A stretch of DNA of 64,000 nucleotides from Aedes albopictus. Taxonomy: Eukaryota > Arthropoda > Insecta > Diptera > Culicidae. The position numbers and the translations under genes were made by a program. The stretch is from the NCBI RefSeq assembly GCF_035046485.1, contig NC_085138.1, positions 23,592,800 to 23,656,799 on the forward strand, in the 5' to 3' direction. The notes beneath the pieces were generated by a model that ran no database searches, had not been told where the DNA came from, and was given only the letters and a program-made list of their open reading frames with translations. Shown here piece by piece: positions 45,420 to 57,515 of the stretch. How positions within the stretch are numbered: the stretch's first letter is position 1; each line of letters begins with the position of its first letter.

Positions 45420-46720
45420 CCCAGTCCCCTACTTGTGTGTTCTCTTGATCTGATCCCTTTGGACCGTATGGCATCTAAAAGAAGAAGGACAGCGCAACCC
45501 ACAATCAGAGAGGAAATTCGAAACCCCTCGCGCGAACGAATACCTGCCTTGGTAGTGCCCTGCGCGGAAGCGTGACTTTTAGTGGAAAACCGTGTATTTA
45601 GTGTAATTTATACAGCTCATCTATTTGTACAGGGGGGAACCCACAGAACAGAACAAGGAAATCCCATAATAATGGGCGATCTGTTCTTCGGTCGGTGGAC
45701 GTTCGAGGGTGTAGGGCGGGATCCCCGTTGGTCGACCAACCAACGCAACGTAACGATTTGTTTGCCCGGGTAATACAAATCTGCGCGGATTGTCTTCTTG
45801 GCGAGAAGAGCCGAACCAGAATCGAATCGCGGCGGCCTCCGGCTTCCCAACCTCAATCGACAGCTTTCCCGAACGGAACGGAACGGAACGGTATAATTTC
45901 ATGCTCCATTCCATGTTTTACCTGGGGTGTTCTCTTTCGGGGCATGTCTTCTGATGGTTCCCGCAGTTGTTCCCCTGGTTGTTTGTTTTGTTGTTACACT
46001 CGACTCGAACTCGTTGGGGAATGTGCGGTGGGTAGCGTGGGTCATGCTGGTATTGGGAAACTTATTTTTTACTTTTTTTTTATGAAAAATTTGTAGTTTT
46101 TATAATAAACCCACAAATGATCTACGATTTACTGAAAAACTTAGCAAAAACTTCACCATTCTAACCGGACAATTCACATTGATTGAGCTGTTTTGACAAT
46201 ATGAGCATTTTTATTAAAATTTGAATGATTTTTTTTTTTGTATTTTTTATTTTTTCCCATGCTAATTTAAAAAAAAATCATAAACGGTTTATTCGATTGA
46301 TGAGCTGTTGGCAATTTTGCAGGCAAATCATGAGACTATGTTAAGAACAAAGACACTGTAATAAAAATTGTAATATTTTTATTTCCTTATTTCCTATATT
46401 ATTTGAAAAAAGACTTTGTTTTTTAATTTTTTATTTGCTATTGCGAACATATAATGCAGTGTATTACACTGTGGGATAAAAAAAGTAATATTTGTTTAAA
46501 AAAGTAAAAACATATTTTTGAAATACACTTCGATTTTTTAATGAAAATATTTGTAATAAGTACTTATAATAAATACTATACAAAAGATAAACGGCAAAGT
46601 TTTGCTGAAGGCTACTCTTAGTGAGATACAGATATCCACAAATTGAGTGTCCATGACTAGGGTGCGGGTACATTTGGGTAAGGTAAAAATTTACTGAATC
46701 ACGTTGCCCACTATTACTGT
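45420..46720. other. GC-richer segment, then AT-rich sequence
   Basis: 45450-46030 is GC-richer, with overlapping ORFs on both strands and no recognised domain. If 45340-45411 is an exon, this is intron. From 46030 to 46720 the sequence is AT-rich without features. Confidence 0.35.
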
Positions 46721-46721
46721 T

Positions 46722-47010
46722 CACAGAAAAAAATATGTAGCGAGAAATCATGCACATAAAGGGAATGCTAGAGTTATTGCACTTTTACATGATATATAAT
46801 GTAAAATTACATTACCATCGTGTAAATTTCCGCCAACTATCGCGTAAACCATCATGGACTCCAACCGGTTACGTGAGTATTAGCGGAAATTTACACGATT
46901 GTAACATAATTTTACAAGATATCTCATGTATACTATATATACGCTAACTCTAGCGTTCCATTTCTGTGCATGATTTCTCGCTGAATTTTACATGAATATT
47001 TTTTTCTGTG
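46722..47010. mobile_element. Palindromic MITE (CACAGAAAAAAATAT ends)
   Basis: 289 bp with inverted ends CACAGAAAAAAATAT / ATATTTTTTTCTGTG. The inner arms also pair ('agcgagaaatcatgcac' and its complement). TT is on both flanks. The interior has 'acatgatatataatgtaaaa'-like words, like the MITE at 11587. Confidence 0.8.
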
Positions 47011-47536
47011 TTGTTTTAGAGGGTATGGTTTGAAATTCTAAATTCAACCCATTTTAGGTTACCCTAATGTGTGTGATGAACGCGGTTGTTGAAGGCCTCC
47101 CGCACCGCGCGTGTACAAACGGGGGGCTGACAACACCGACCGACCAATCGACAACGATGACTCTGGCTGCGCGAGAGCGAGGTGGTGGGGCTATTCAAAA
47201 GTGAGGATTCCCTTCGTTTCGGGACAGAAAGAAGACAGATTTTCTTTCGTTTGGTTGTTTGGTGTGAATTACCTACCGGCGCGCGGCACAAGCAGCTAGA
47301 AAGCCCAGGGCACCAAGTGGAATGGATGTAACAAGTAACATACAAAGACCTAGTGCGAATTTCGCTTCTTATTCGACCAACGACGTAAAGTAGGTGAACG
47401 ATTGTAGAAAAGAATGAATGCTATCACGACAGTGAAGTCGAGTGAAAATAAACTTGATATTGTTTTCAAGAGCCACTGGATTTGAATATCATGAAGATGT
47501 CTCAAAAACGTTACTATGTTTTGTAAAGGTTATATA
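47011..47536. other. GC-rich island and flank
   Basis: 47060-47340 is CpG-rich ('cccgcaccgcgcgtg', 'ggcgcgcggcac') and looks single-copy. No protein recognised. Confidence 0.3.
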
Positions 47537-47541
47537 CAATG

Positions 47542-48959
47542 CACAGTGGGAAAAAAAAACGACCCAAAAAGGTACCTAATTATTGCGGCTGATTGCGATC
47601 TTTGAAGCTTATCTTTTCCGAATGGAAAAATACCGAGGAATCGATTGGTGATAGTTTCATTCACCGTAATTGAGTGTAAGTGTCCATTTTGCCCCATTTT
47701 CCCCTAAAATACTGTTTTTCTGGATTAAAAAATAGTTTCAACTGATTGCGGCCAACCAACCAATTTTTACCTGATGTAGAATTAATCGGCACATACTTTG
47801 CGGTGCACCTCCCCTAAAAATACTGTTTTTTTCTGAATTAAAAATTAGTATCAACTGATTGCTGCACACCTACCATATTTTTCTTGATGTAGAATTGGCA
47901 GGAATATTTCATGAGGCACACCTCGATCCGTGTCATTGACTGGAAGTGCCCATTTTGATCTATTTTCCCCTATAAATACAGTTTTCTTGGATTAAAAATA
48001 GTTTTAACTGATTGCGGCTAACCAACCAATTTTTACCTAGAATCAACCGGCGCATGCTTTGGGGCACACCTTGATCTGTGTCGTTGACTGGAAGTACCCA
48101 TTTTGTCTTATTTTCCCCTAAAAATACTATATTTTTGAATTATACAATTGTATCAACTGATTGCGGCTCAATTTTTACTTGATGTAGAATTAACCGGCAC
48201 ATACTTTAAGGTGCACCTCGTTCTGTGTCTTTGGGTGGTAGTGTTCATTTTGCTCCATTTTCCCCTAAACTACGGATTTTCTGGATTTAAAAATAGTTTC
48301 AATTGATTCCAGCTAATCAATATTTTTTTTCCTGATGTAAAATCGACCTATGCATACTATGGGATACACCTCGCGCTATGCGATAGTCTGAAATTGCCCG
48401 TTTATCCAATTTTCCCCCAAAATATGTGCCGGTTAATTCTAAATCAGATTGAAAATGGTTGGTTAGCCGCAATCAGTTAAAACTATTTTTTAATCCAGAC
48501 ATTTTTTAATGAGCACTTCCAGTCAAGGACACGGGTAGAGGTGCACCCCAAAGTATATGCCGGTTAATTCTACATCAGGTAAAAATTGGTTGATTGGCCG
48601 CAATCAGTTGAAACTATTTTTTAATTCAGAATAACTGTATTTTAGGGGAAAATGAGGAAAAATGAGCACTTCCAGTCAAAGATACAGATCGAGGTATGCT
48701 TCATAGAATGTACCTGTCAATTCTACATCAATAAAAAGTTGGCTGGTTAGCCGCAATCAGTTGAAACCATTATTTAATTCAGAAAAACAGTGTTTTTAGG
48801 GGAAAATGGGGCAAAATGGACACTTACACTTAATTCCGGTGAATAAAACTATCACCAATCGATTCCTTGACGATTTTCCATTCGGAAAAGATGGGCTTCA
48901 AAGATCGCAATCAGCCGCAATAATTAGGTGCCTTTTTGGGTCGGTTTTTCCCCACTGTG
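47542..48959. mobile_element. 1.4-kb fold-back element with internal tandem units
   Basis: The ends, CACAGTGGGAAAA and its complement, are followed by long arms ('attattgcggctgattgcgatc'-type) that pair for ~200 bp. A 5-bp duplication CAATG flanks it (47537-47541 and 48960-48964). Between the arms, a ~150-170-bp unit ('ttttcccctaaaatac', 'aactgattgcggc', 'ttacctgatgtagaatt') recurs about five times forward and then about three times reversed. No ORF. Confidence 0.85.
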
Positions 48960-49289
48960 CAATGCAATAAAAATATAAATTCCACATCATCAAATGCACC
49001 ATATTTCTAGTGAACTGTGAAAAATATAAAACCATTAATAATCAAAAACGTGGTGGTATGAGAAAATATTTTCAGATCCTATGTTTTACACTAGCGCGCC
49101 CAATAACATTTCGGGTTCTACTATTTGTTGTGTAAATAAGACGAAATCAGTAAAATGTAATGTGTAAAAGCCCGATAATGATACACGAGACGTAATGATA
49201 CATATATGCTTCAAAAATTATAATTTAAATAATTTTGACGTGGTGATTATAACACATTATCGAATAGCATCAAATAAAAACTGGTTAAA

Positions 49290-49397
49290 TAAAAACAAAA
49301 TCGCGTTAAGTACTGTTCCTTTTAATTCCACTAAGAATTTGCATCCTTTGACAGATACGTATTTCGACCTCAACTGTAAGGTCGTCTTCAGCCCAGG
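49290..49397 (-). mobile_element. PLE pseudo-LTR fragment
   Basis: Matches the PLE left arm at 14025-14123 ('cactaagaatttgcatcctt', 'gacagatacgtatttcgacc'). On the minus strand it includes the hammerhead-like core TCTTCAG...TTTC at 49362-49391. It stops at 'cttcagcccagg'. Confidence 0.75.
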
Positions 49398-50233
49398 TTA
49401 ATCACACTAGTTTACAAAATAAATCGAAAGTCGTGAACTTCTGTCAATGACCAAAATTTTTGAAGCATAATTTAGCGCTGATTTCGAAACCGTGCTTCAA
49501 AAAAATTAAAGTAGAACAGTTTTTGAGTTTTAGCACAATATCGAGTTTTACAACTTTTTAAAATATGGAATTTATTAAAATTAACATATCTTGCGTTTTG
49601 TTCAACCAATTTTAAATCTTTTTCCATAAACTAAAAGCTGAATATAATACCATTCGATCATCTGAATGTAGGTTTTGTGTTAGATTGATGAAATTTAAGA
49701 TATTGGCGAGTTTTGGGGAAGATCTCCTTAAATTTTAGCAAAATTTCGAAAAATATATGAAGATTTGTATTTTTTTTAATGAGTAAAAAACGATTTAAAA
49801 ATTCTTTCTCGACGTTTATTTGACATATCATATGTAAGCGAGTTACAGTAAAAAAATCAGCTCAATCGGAGCATTGATCACTGAGAATGAGATGTTTGAA
49901 GTGAGTGACATTGCTTAAAAATAGAACAAAAATCGATTTCAAATCATCAACCTTGTATGGAAAGTCGAAAAAATTTCTGCTCTACTGTAATTTTTTTCCT
50001 TCGCGTTTTCGAACTCAGGGCATGATTCTACACCAAAAACGATCATCAGCTTACCAAGTTCAAAAATGCTGTAAACTAGTGTCATCATCAAAAACTGGTT
50101 GTTTTTTCGATACACTAAGTCTAGGGTACAACTTTTTTTTAGCAAGCATCGGATCACTTAGCGGTCTTTAACAAAGATGTTCCGCATAGAATTCCCTATA
50201 ATAATACTAAAAATAAGGGTTATTGAACGCTTC

Positions 50234-50249
50234 CAGTGCCATCTAGTGG
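50234..50249 (-). promoter_or_regulatory. CTCF-like motif
   Basis: The minus strand reads CCACTAGATGGCACTG, matching the 16-position CTCF core consensus CCASYAGRKGGCRSYR at every position. Confidence 0.5.
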
Positions 50250-51204
50250 CAGAAAATTAAAACTATGCCATTCCTGCACATATGTATTTGTACCAGTTTT
50301 AGCATATAAACTTCAGACTAGTCGATCGATACCTAAGACCTTATCAATTCACCTCAAATTTGTGCTGTAGCTTATGGGAGTCTAAAACAGCAAATTGAGG
50401 TGGTCAGACTTAGGATATTTTAGTTTTAAATTTTCTCATAAATATTTGAGCAGGCCTAGTAGAATACCATTGCTCAAATTAGAATTTCCAACTTCTTCCA
50501 GTTATTTCTCCGCTATCTTCCATTCCAGCGATGTAGTTTTTTGTAGGTAACAAGCCTATGGAATCCCCCAACTACACTGAAAAAATCAGCTTCATAGCGT
50601 TCTTGACAGCTGAGATAAGGCAGATAGTATGCAGCTGCTCCATATATTTATACTCAAGTTGTTCGCATTTTCGTCTTCTAGAAACCTCTTTTTCAAATTT
50701 ATGGGATATTTTTTGAACGGCACACATAACGATGACACCATTGGAGCTCCTCGTACAAAAAAATATTCTAGTTTTACCTAAAATAACACAATTGTTGACC
50801 AACATATAGAGAACAACACTAAAACGGACTTGCTGCGGTTCTCAGAATCGTTCAAAAAAGGTTATCGATATTAGGACCACTTTTTTCTTCCTAAATCATT
50901 GAAATAATCACAATTGTTCGCGAAAAAATCATTTAGTATAGATCTATTGTCGAATTATTTTTAAAACGTGTTTTATGATTACGATATGATTCAGTGCAAA
51001 AATATCGCACGCACCCTGTACAAGGGAGAAGAAAGCTTTGCTCTGAGCTGCTCTGACTACATCGAGCAGTACTGAGTTACTCACATTTCGCTCAATTTTA
51101 TTTATTTATTTCTTTATTTGGTAAATTCATGTAACATAAGGCTTGACCTTTTAAATCGATACAACTGGTAGAAATCGATTGACAATTATGCTTCCATACA
51201 ATAG

Positions 51205-51492
51205 GGCCCATATAGCCGAGGCGGTAAACGCTCGGGTATTCAGCATGACCATGCTGAGGGTGACGGGTTCGATTCCCGGTCGGTCCAAGATCTTTTCGTA
51301 AAGGAAATTTCCTTGACTTCCTTGGGCATAGAGTATCTTCGTGCCTGCCACACGATATACACATGCAAAATGGTCATTGGCAGAGGAAGCTCTCAGTTAA
51401 TAACTGTGGAAGTGCTCATAGAACACTCATAGAACACTAAGCTGAGAAGCAGGCTTTGTCCCAGGAGGACGTTACGCCAAGAAGAGGAGAGG
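51205..51492 (+). mobile_element. Feilai-type tRNA-derived SINE, copy 2
   Basis: A box TAGCCGAGGCGG and perfect B box GGTTCGATTCC in the tRNA-like head, the same body as the copy at 2275-2560, and an AAGAAGAGG tail. It has a 7-bp duplication ACAATAG (51198-51204 and 51493-51499). A small internal duplication, 'actcatagaac', sits near 51421. Confidence 0.9.
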
Positions 51493-51499
51493 ACAATAG

Positions 51500-53705
51500 A
51501 AAGTTCTATTATAGGGTATGTGTTCCATCATTAATCTCACGCTCCCATATTCATCCTATTCGAAAACAAGCGATTACGGCACCGATTGATTCCGTTCTTT
51601 TTGTTTTCATGGGTGCTCACTTCTAACAAAAAATACAAAAATAGGAAACAAAACAAACAGCGCTTCAATCCTTTGTTTTTCGTAGGATGAAAATTGAATG
51701 AAATGCTTAAGAAGGGAACCAATACCCTATATGGTTAGACTAATCATGTATGTCTACTAAAACATACTGTACTAAGTTTTGGGTCTGCACGATGCTTTGT
51801 TTCGAGTGTAGATCTAAAGGCCTTAAACACATAATATTTTAGGTGACCTCAGATATCCCTGACGCTCTGAAATTTTTTTTCCACGGCTTGTATTGCTTGT
51901 ATGACTCAAATGAGTAAATTATGGATATTTGTGCACCTCTATTAATAGACCATTCAAAATTTAAACCATATATCTCAACTTCAGAATAGTTTGGATGATC
52001 CAAGATGCCTCTAAAATGTATATACAAGTATCATATGATTCAACTGGTCTTCTACTACTACCAAAACGCACTATACAAAGTTTGAAATGTACCCGATGCT
52101 TTGTTACAAGTGCAGATAGAAAAACCTTAACTCGGGAATGAATTGGATGGCCTAAGGAATCGTCATTAATGAGAAGTAAATCTCGCATCACAAGTATAGA
52201 TCCAAGTAAATTAGTTCTGACATATATACATTAGTTTAGTATCCTATTACAAGTAATCGAAACTCAAGAGAACAAAGAAACAGACGTCACACTCTTCTCG
52301 CACTCCATCGATCACCTTTTTAACGATGAATTCAAATATTTGGTAGTTGGTCGATTGGCCACTCGCGGCACTCACATCGTTTTTGCTCCTGTTTGGCGTT
52401 TGCTCACTGCCGCCATCTAGTGGTAGCCCGGCCAAGCACAGCATGATTAGTATTGGGCGGTTACGTTTTCGTGACGATGTATGAACTAAAATTTGATCTA
52501 AGAGTTACGTCTGTTTCTCTGTGGTTTTATGTTGCCTATAAGATTACCAGGTCATGACCACAATCATTCCATGTTTTAAAATATATCTTTGAATGTAATG
52601 AATAAAGTTCAAGTGATTTAAAAAGATAACAAAATTATTTGTGTTCAGTAAACTAAGTTTAAAGCTTCTGGATGTTTTGGATAACCTGGAGATATATGTT
52701 ACAGCTGTAAAAGGACATCAATTATTTCTACCTACCAGTTACAACCCAAACAAGGAGTTTTGGGAAATTTTTATTAAAATATTTCACATTTACATAGAAA
52801 TATTACCCGAAATCGAGTGAAAAACAAGAGGTGTACACTACATCTGCAGCTATATCTCCGAAATGCTCTATAAAACATAACCTCCATACTCCATATATAC
52901 ATATGATAACTAATCTCCTTGATAAAACCTTTTTGATTTTTAAAATCCACCTACTAGGTCAAAAGGTATGAGTAAAAGTTGTCCAAATCATTCAAGGGTT
53001 AAGGAGGCATGAATTTAGCTGAAGAATTAGTTTCCATGTATCCATGATCCAATTGTAGCGTTCCACATTTGTTTCCCCACTTCCGGTAAAAAAAAAAGAC
53101 GCGGACACCGTCTGTTGGAGAGCGATAAACGAATCGTGATTTTTATTACAAAATCCTGCGAAGATTTCAATTAACTAATTAATCAACATAGTTTCAAATA
53201 GTTACAGTATTTCTTACGTTTGATGATTCGTTTCCGCGATAAAGTTTTCTTGAAGCGTTTGATAGGATTACAAATTTCAGGCTAAATACCTAGATTTAGG
53301 AAAATATTTTAATGAGCTCTATTTATAGCAATTAGGGATACGCTCACCTTAGAGTTAAGCAACAAAAGTATAGTAAACTGCAACAGTAATTCACTTTTAA
53401 CTGAAGTTTAACCTATATGTTGAATAGTTGCGTATGCTCACCTTAGACTTTAATAAACAGTTTCTAGCAATAGTCTTGCAGTATTAGTTGCAATAATAAT
53501 ATTTGAGCTAGATGAATAATATTAGCTGCAAGTAATCATAGTAAAGTAAGCATCATTTTGTCTCAATCAAGGTCGTTATCTAACTGCATAAATAGGTATA
53601 GAATAAGCTCTCAAACTGCCGTACCTGGTACGCAATCTTCTTATATTGATATCAAATATAGATTTAAGTAGGTTTACAATAGAACATGTTCAGACTGAAT
53701 GAAAC
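51500..53705. other. Region without recognised gene
   Basis: AT-rich, with a GC-balanced part at 52250-52450 that includes a CTCF-like motif. The short minus ORF there (52247-52444) shows no known domain. Confidence 0.4.
52408..52423 (-). promoter_or_regulatory. CTCF-like motif
   Basis: The minus strand reads CCACTAGATGGCGGCA, a full match to CCASYAGRKGGCRSYR, in a locally GC-richer segment. Confidence 0.5.
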
Positions 53706-53707
53706 TT

Positions 53708-53862
53708 AACACTAGACAAGGGACACACGGAACATGCACCAGTGAATACGGAGGAGAAACTATTCTCACGAAAAGTTTCAACGCCCGGAGCGGGAATCGA
53801 ATCCTGTCTCCGGATTGGCGATCCATAGCCTTAACCACTAAGTAGGCTATCTGGAGACCCCT
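53708..53862 (-). mobile_element. tRNA-derived SINE-like element (family 2)
   Basis: The minus-strand head contains 'TAGTGGTTAAGGC' (A-box-like) and 'GATTCGATTCC' (B box). The body ends '...CCCTTGTCTAGTG', shared with the element at 3690-3845. The edges are approximate. Confidence 0.65.
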
Positions 53863-53864
53863 AG

Positions 53865-54618
53865 ACTTTTACTTAGAAAATGGAATCTGAGGGAATTGAA
53901 ATTCAATGGGAAGTAAAAGAAATGTCTGGATCTAGGCGATCACTGGATATTTTTCTACCACCGTTGAATTATGCACGGAAAAACAAATAAAAACGAAAAT
54001 TCCAGTAACTACTAACTGTTCAACAAGTGGCGAATTACCCTATACTTTTTCAAAGTGGGCGCCTAAATGGAGCAAGTTTATTTACAATTTTGTTTGAAAA
54101 ATTTCATTCAAATTGGTCAAGTATTTTAAAAATTTTGGCCGAAGGTATGTGATCAACTAACACTTTAACACTTTCAAATTGTATAAATCGTAGCAGTATT
54201 AACAGTTATGCTCAGTAGGGTTCATTCTGCGAATGCAGTGACGTGAATCGAGATGAGAAATCTCGACTCGAATGAAGTGACACGCCGTGTAAATCAAATG
54301 TCATAAACGGTTTTCGCGCCAACTTGAACACATGTTGAAACCACCCTCTCAGATTACAACGAAACTTTCTTGCCCAAATAAGCCACTTTGCAAACTCAAT
54401 TTTTTTTCTAGACTGACTTTTGAAACTTTGGGCACTTTTAAGGAAAAACAGTTTTTCTAACAAAAAGTTTTACTTGTCCGAATGATTTTTTCAGTGTATT
54501 TTGTTATCAAAAACTTGCTCTCTTTGCCATTCGCTTGAGAGTGCCACCAATAGCATGGATACACATGGACTTTTACCATGGGACGCACATAGGCATAAAT
54601 GGACCAAATTCCTGGCCA
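53865..54618. other. AT-rich stretch without recognised gene
   Basis: No domain or RNA recognised. A short minus ORF at 54212-54463 has no recognisable family. Confidence 0.4.
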
Positions 54619-54620
54619 TA

Positions 54621-55579
54621 TAGACTGTTTCAGAAATTATAAATACACTTTGTTTATTCGATTAAATGAACTGTTCTAATGATTTTTACCAACTTGTTTC
54701 AGAGTATAGCATATTGTACTCCATATTTTTATATTTCCTTTCAATTGTCTTGATATTTTAAAAAACAGTCGAGTTTTCTAACAAATAGCTTAATTTTCCA
54801 AATTTGCATTTGCACAAAGGTGTTTTTTCATGATTTCAACATTATTTATCACTAAATACCTAAAATTATCTAAATTTTTATCACATTCGCTTTCTCAACA
54901 AGTTGTCTAAGTAATGCCTTAATCAAAATTTGGGAAAAATCGATAAAGGCATTCCTACAACATTTTTTCGGAGATCAAGTTTCTTATATTTTAAGGTTTT
55001 CTACAGAACATAAGAACTACCACACAGTTTCTTAGCTTTCCTGAACGCATTTTATCTAAACAATCTTATTTTTTCAGCTCATTCGATCCTTCAGATGGCA
55101 AAGCTTGTCATACCATGAAAACGAATGCAGTAAACAGTAATTAAGACATTCGTTTGCTTAACGTTTGTTGCTACTGGTGTTGTTGAGAAATTTGAAACAA
55201 AAAGTTTTGTATTGAGAAGGCCCGTTATGGTGGTTCTTGATCAAATATTCCAGTAAAAATTACTCTTACCAATCGAGAAATAGCTTTTATTATCGATACA
55301 GTCATTTTTATTGTGTTTGGAAATTAAATATTTTATCTGTGAGATTTTTTTCTTTTCTACCATGCTACATTTTTTGACCACTTTGTGCAACTTCAAATTT
55401 CAATCATCTAGTTTAAAGAGCCCTATTTCTTAACTTTTACCAGAAACATCAACAAAATTGGTATTATTTGCTTCGTTAGCATGTTTACTATAAGAGCTAG
55501 AAGAAACTTTTTAGGATGTTATGCTCAAATTGAAACGGCAGTTAATCGTTAGTGTATTTATAATTTCTGAAACAGTCTA
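54621..55579. mobile_element. Decayed Tc1/mariner-type element
   Basis: 959 bp with 29-bp terminal inverted repeats starting TAGACTGTTTCAGAAATT, flanked by TA (54619-54620 and 55580-55581). The length is close to a transposase-bearing element, but the AT-rich interior has no usable ORF. Confidence 0.82.
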
Positions 55580-56214
55580 TAAGTCATTTTTTTTGTATTT
55601 TCAATAGCCTAATATTTTTTTTAAATATGAATGAAGTATTGCTTCATCATGTGGCAATCAATAAAACACTTTGGGATGCATAATTCATTTTTTTTTACAC
55701 TGTGCTTATGTTTTACAGCGCACCCTTTTCCTACGTTTTGCTTTTACAGAGCCTCTATTTTTGTCTCAACACACAGAAGTACGTAGGCAGAATGTGGCCC
55801 AACTCGACACTGTTTTGGCCTGCATTGAGATAAAATAGTTTTAACAAAAAAAAAATCCCCATTTTTACCATTTTCACTGTGCACTACAAATTTGCATCAC
55901 TAAGGTCACTGTTTACAATCATATATTGTCACAATTATCACCACTGTTCAAAAACACACCGTAAATGCACTTTCAACTAGCTTGGTCCACTTTTATACAA
56001 TATAATTGATCACGCCATTACAACTTTTCACCACTATCCCTTTTACCAACAAAAAAATAAAATTCATCCATAATCTAAAACATTACTATATTATCACTAA
56101 GACAGACTTTCTAATTGTAACACTAACATAATCAGACCTGTCACTGATCATTTCAATATCATCGTTGCAATCATTATTACATCACAACACTATCACTGCA
56201 AATAAGACTTCTAT

Positions 56215-56820
56215 CAGAGCGTTAATGATTAATCATAAATTTAATCATGATTAATGATTAATGATTAAGATTAATCAAAATCATTAATCATAATCACAAA
56301 AAAATCTCATTTAATCATTAATCATTAATCTTAATCACACTGTTTTAGAAATCTAATCATTAATCAGTAATCATAATCATAAGAAAAAATATTAATCAAT
56401 CATTAATCATTCATCACAAAAAATGATTCATCATATAAAATATATGATCCAATTTAAATTGGTTCAAATGTTGTTCTAAATAATATAATTTATAATGTTT
56501 TTTCAAAAATCTCTCGGACAGAGTTACCTTTTACTTTTGAAACTTCAAAAACATGTAAAATAATAAATATATTTTAATCATTTCCAGTTTTTTGTGATTG
56601 ATTATTCATGATTAATCATGATTTTTAATCAATGAGCCATTTTTAATCATTAATCATAATCAATAATCACAGCTAAAACCAATTTTAATCATTAATCATA
56701 ATCATTAATCATCCTAAAAATCGAATTAATCATTAATCATAATCAATAATCACCAAAACTTGAATTTTAATCATCAATGATTAATCATGATTAAAATTTT
56801 TGTTAATCATGAACGCTCTG
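56215..56820. mobile_element. hAT-like MITE of TTAATCA iterations
   Basis: 606 bp, ends CAGAGCGTTAATGATT and its diverged complement ...CGCTCTG. It is flanked by a perfect 8-bp duplication ACTTCTAT (56207-56214 and 56821-56828). The interior is almost entirely 'attaatcat' words in both orientations, continuous with the terminal repeats. Confidence 0.93.
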
Positions 56821-56828
56821 ACTTCTAT

Positions 56829-57515
56829 CACGTGTTATTGTCACCATTGTTAACCACTATCACACTATTCACTTTCGGTCCCTCCAGGAAACAAGAATGT
56901 AGCATCGATTCTTCAACTTCAGGGCGTTTCGGAGGATCTGAAATGAGAAAAAAGAAAGTGGGCCGCACAACTCCACAAAATGGCGGCCCGCATATATTAG
57001 TATTTTGTTTATAACATTGTTGAATATCATCGTTCATTGTCAGTATAAACTACAATTATTTACTACTTTACATGCTACGAACTAAGTAGATACAGGTAAA
57101 GGTTTTTTTCTCCCTCCACCTTTGTTCAGATATTAAATCATGTGAAATCATGTGAATATGTTATTATATGATAATATATGGTATTCTACAATCTACTAAA
57201 GCGAACATCTGTAGTAAATAGCATTCAACATCTGAGTTGTTCATTCCCATAATAACGAATTTATTATCACCCTGACTTGTCTCAATTGAAAAATAAATAT
57301 GTGTAATGCAGAGACCTCCCGCACCCACTCTTGCATTACGTAATAAGGTTGAATGATTTAAAACAAAGGTGATTATAATCTTAACCGCCAATATAACAAA
57401 CATGGTAAAAGACTTATTAAGCTCAAATCAATGTTGTCATGCTAACCACTCCTGAGTTCACCCATAGCTAAAAAGAAGGACAACAGCAGTACAAAACCAC
57501 ATTAAATAAACTACT
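56829..57515. other. Stretch without recognised gene
   Basis: A GC-balanced patch lies near 56940-57000 ('aaaatggcggcccgc'). Otherwise AT-rich. Confidence 0.4.

Larger units (their letters stand above)
48965..51190. other. AT-rich region with a PLE arm fragment
   Basis: Contains a ~110-bp fragment of the PLE arm at 49290-49397 (see separate entry) and one CTCF-like motif. Otherwise no recognised gene; the short ORFs lack domains. Confidence 0.4.

Noticed and set aside
51205..51290. Functional tRNA gene
   Set aside because: The tRNA-like head is part of a Feilai SINE with body, tail and target duplication; the acceptor ends do not form a clean stem.
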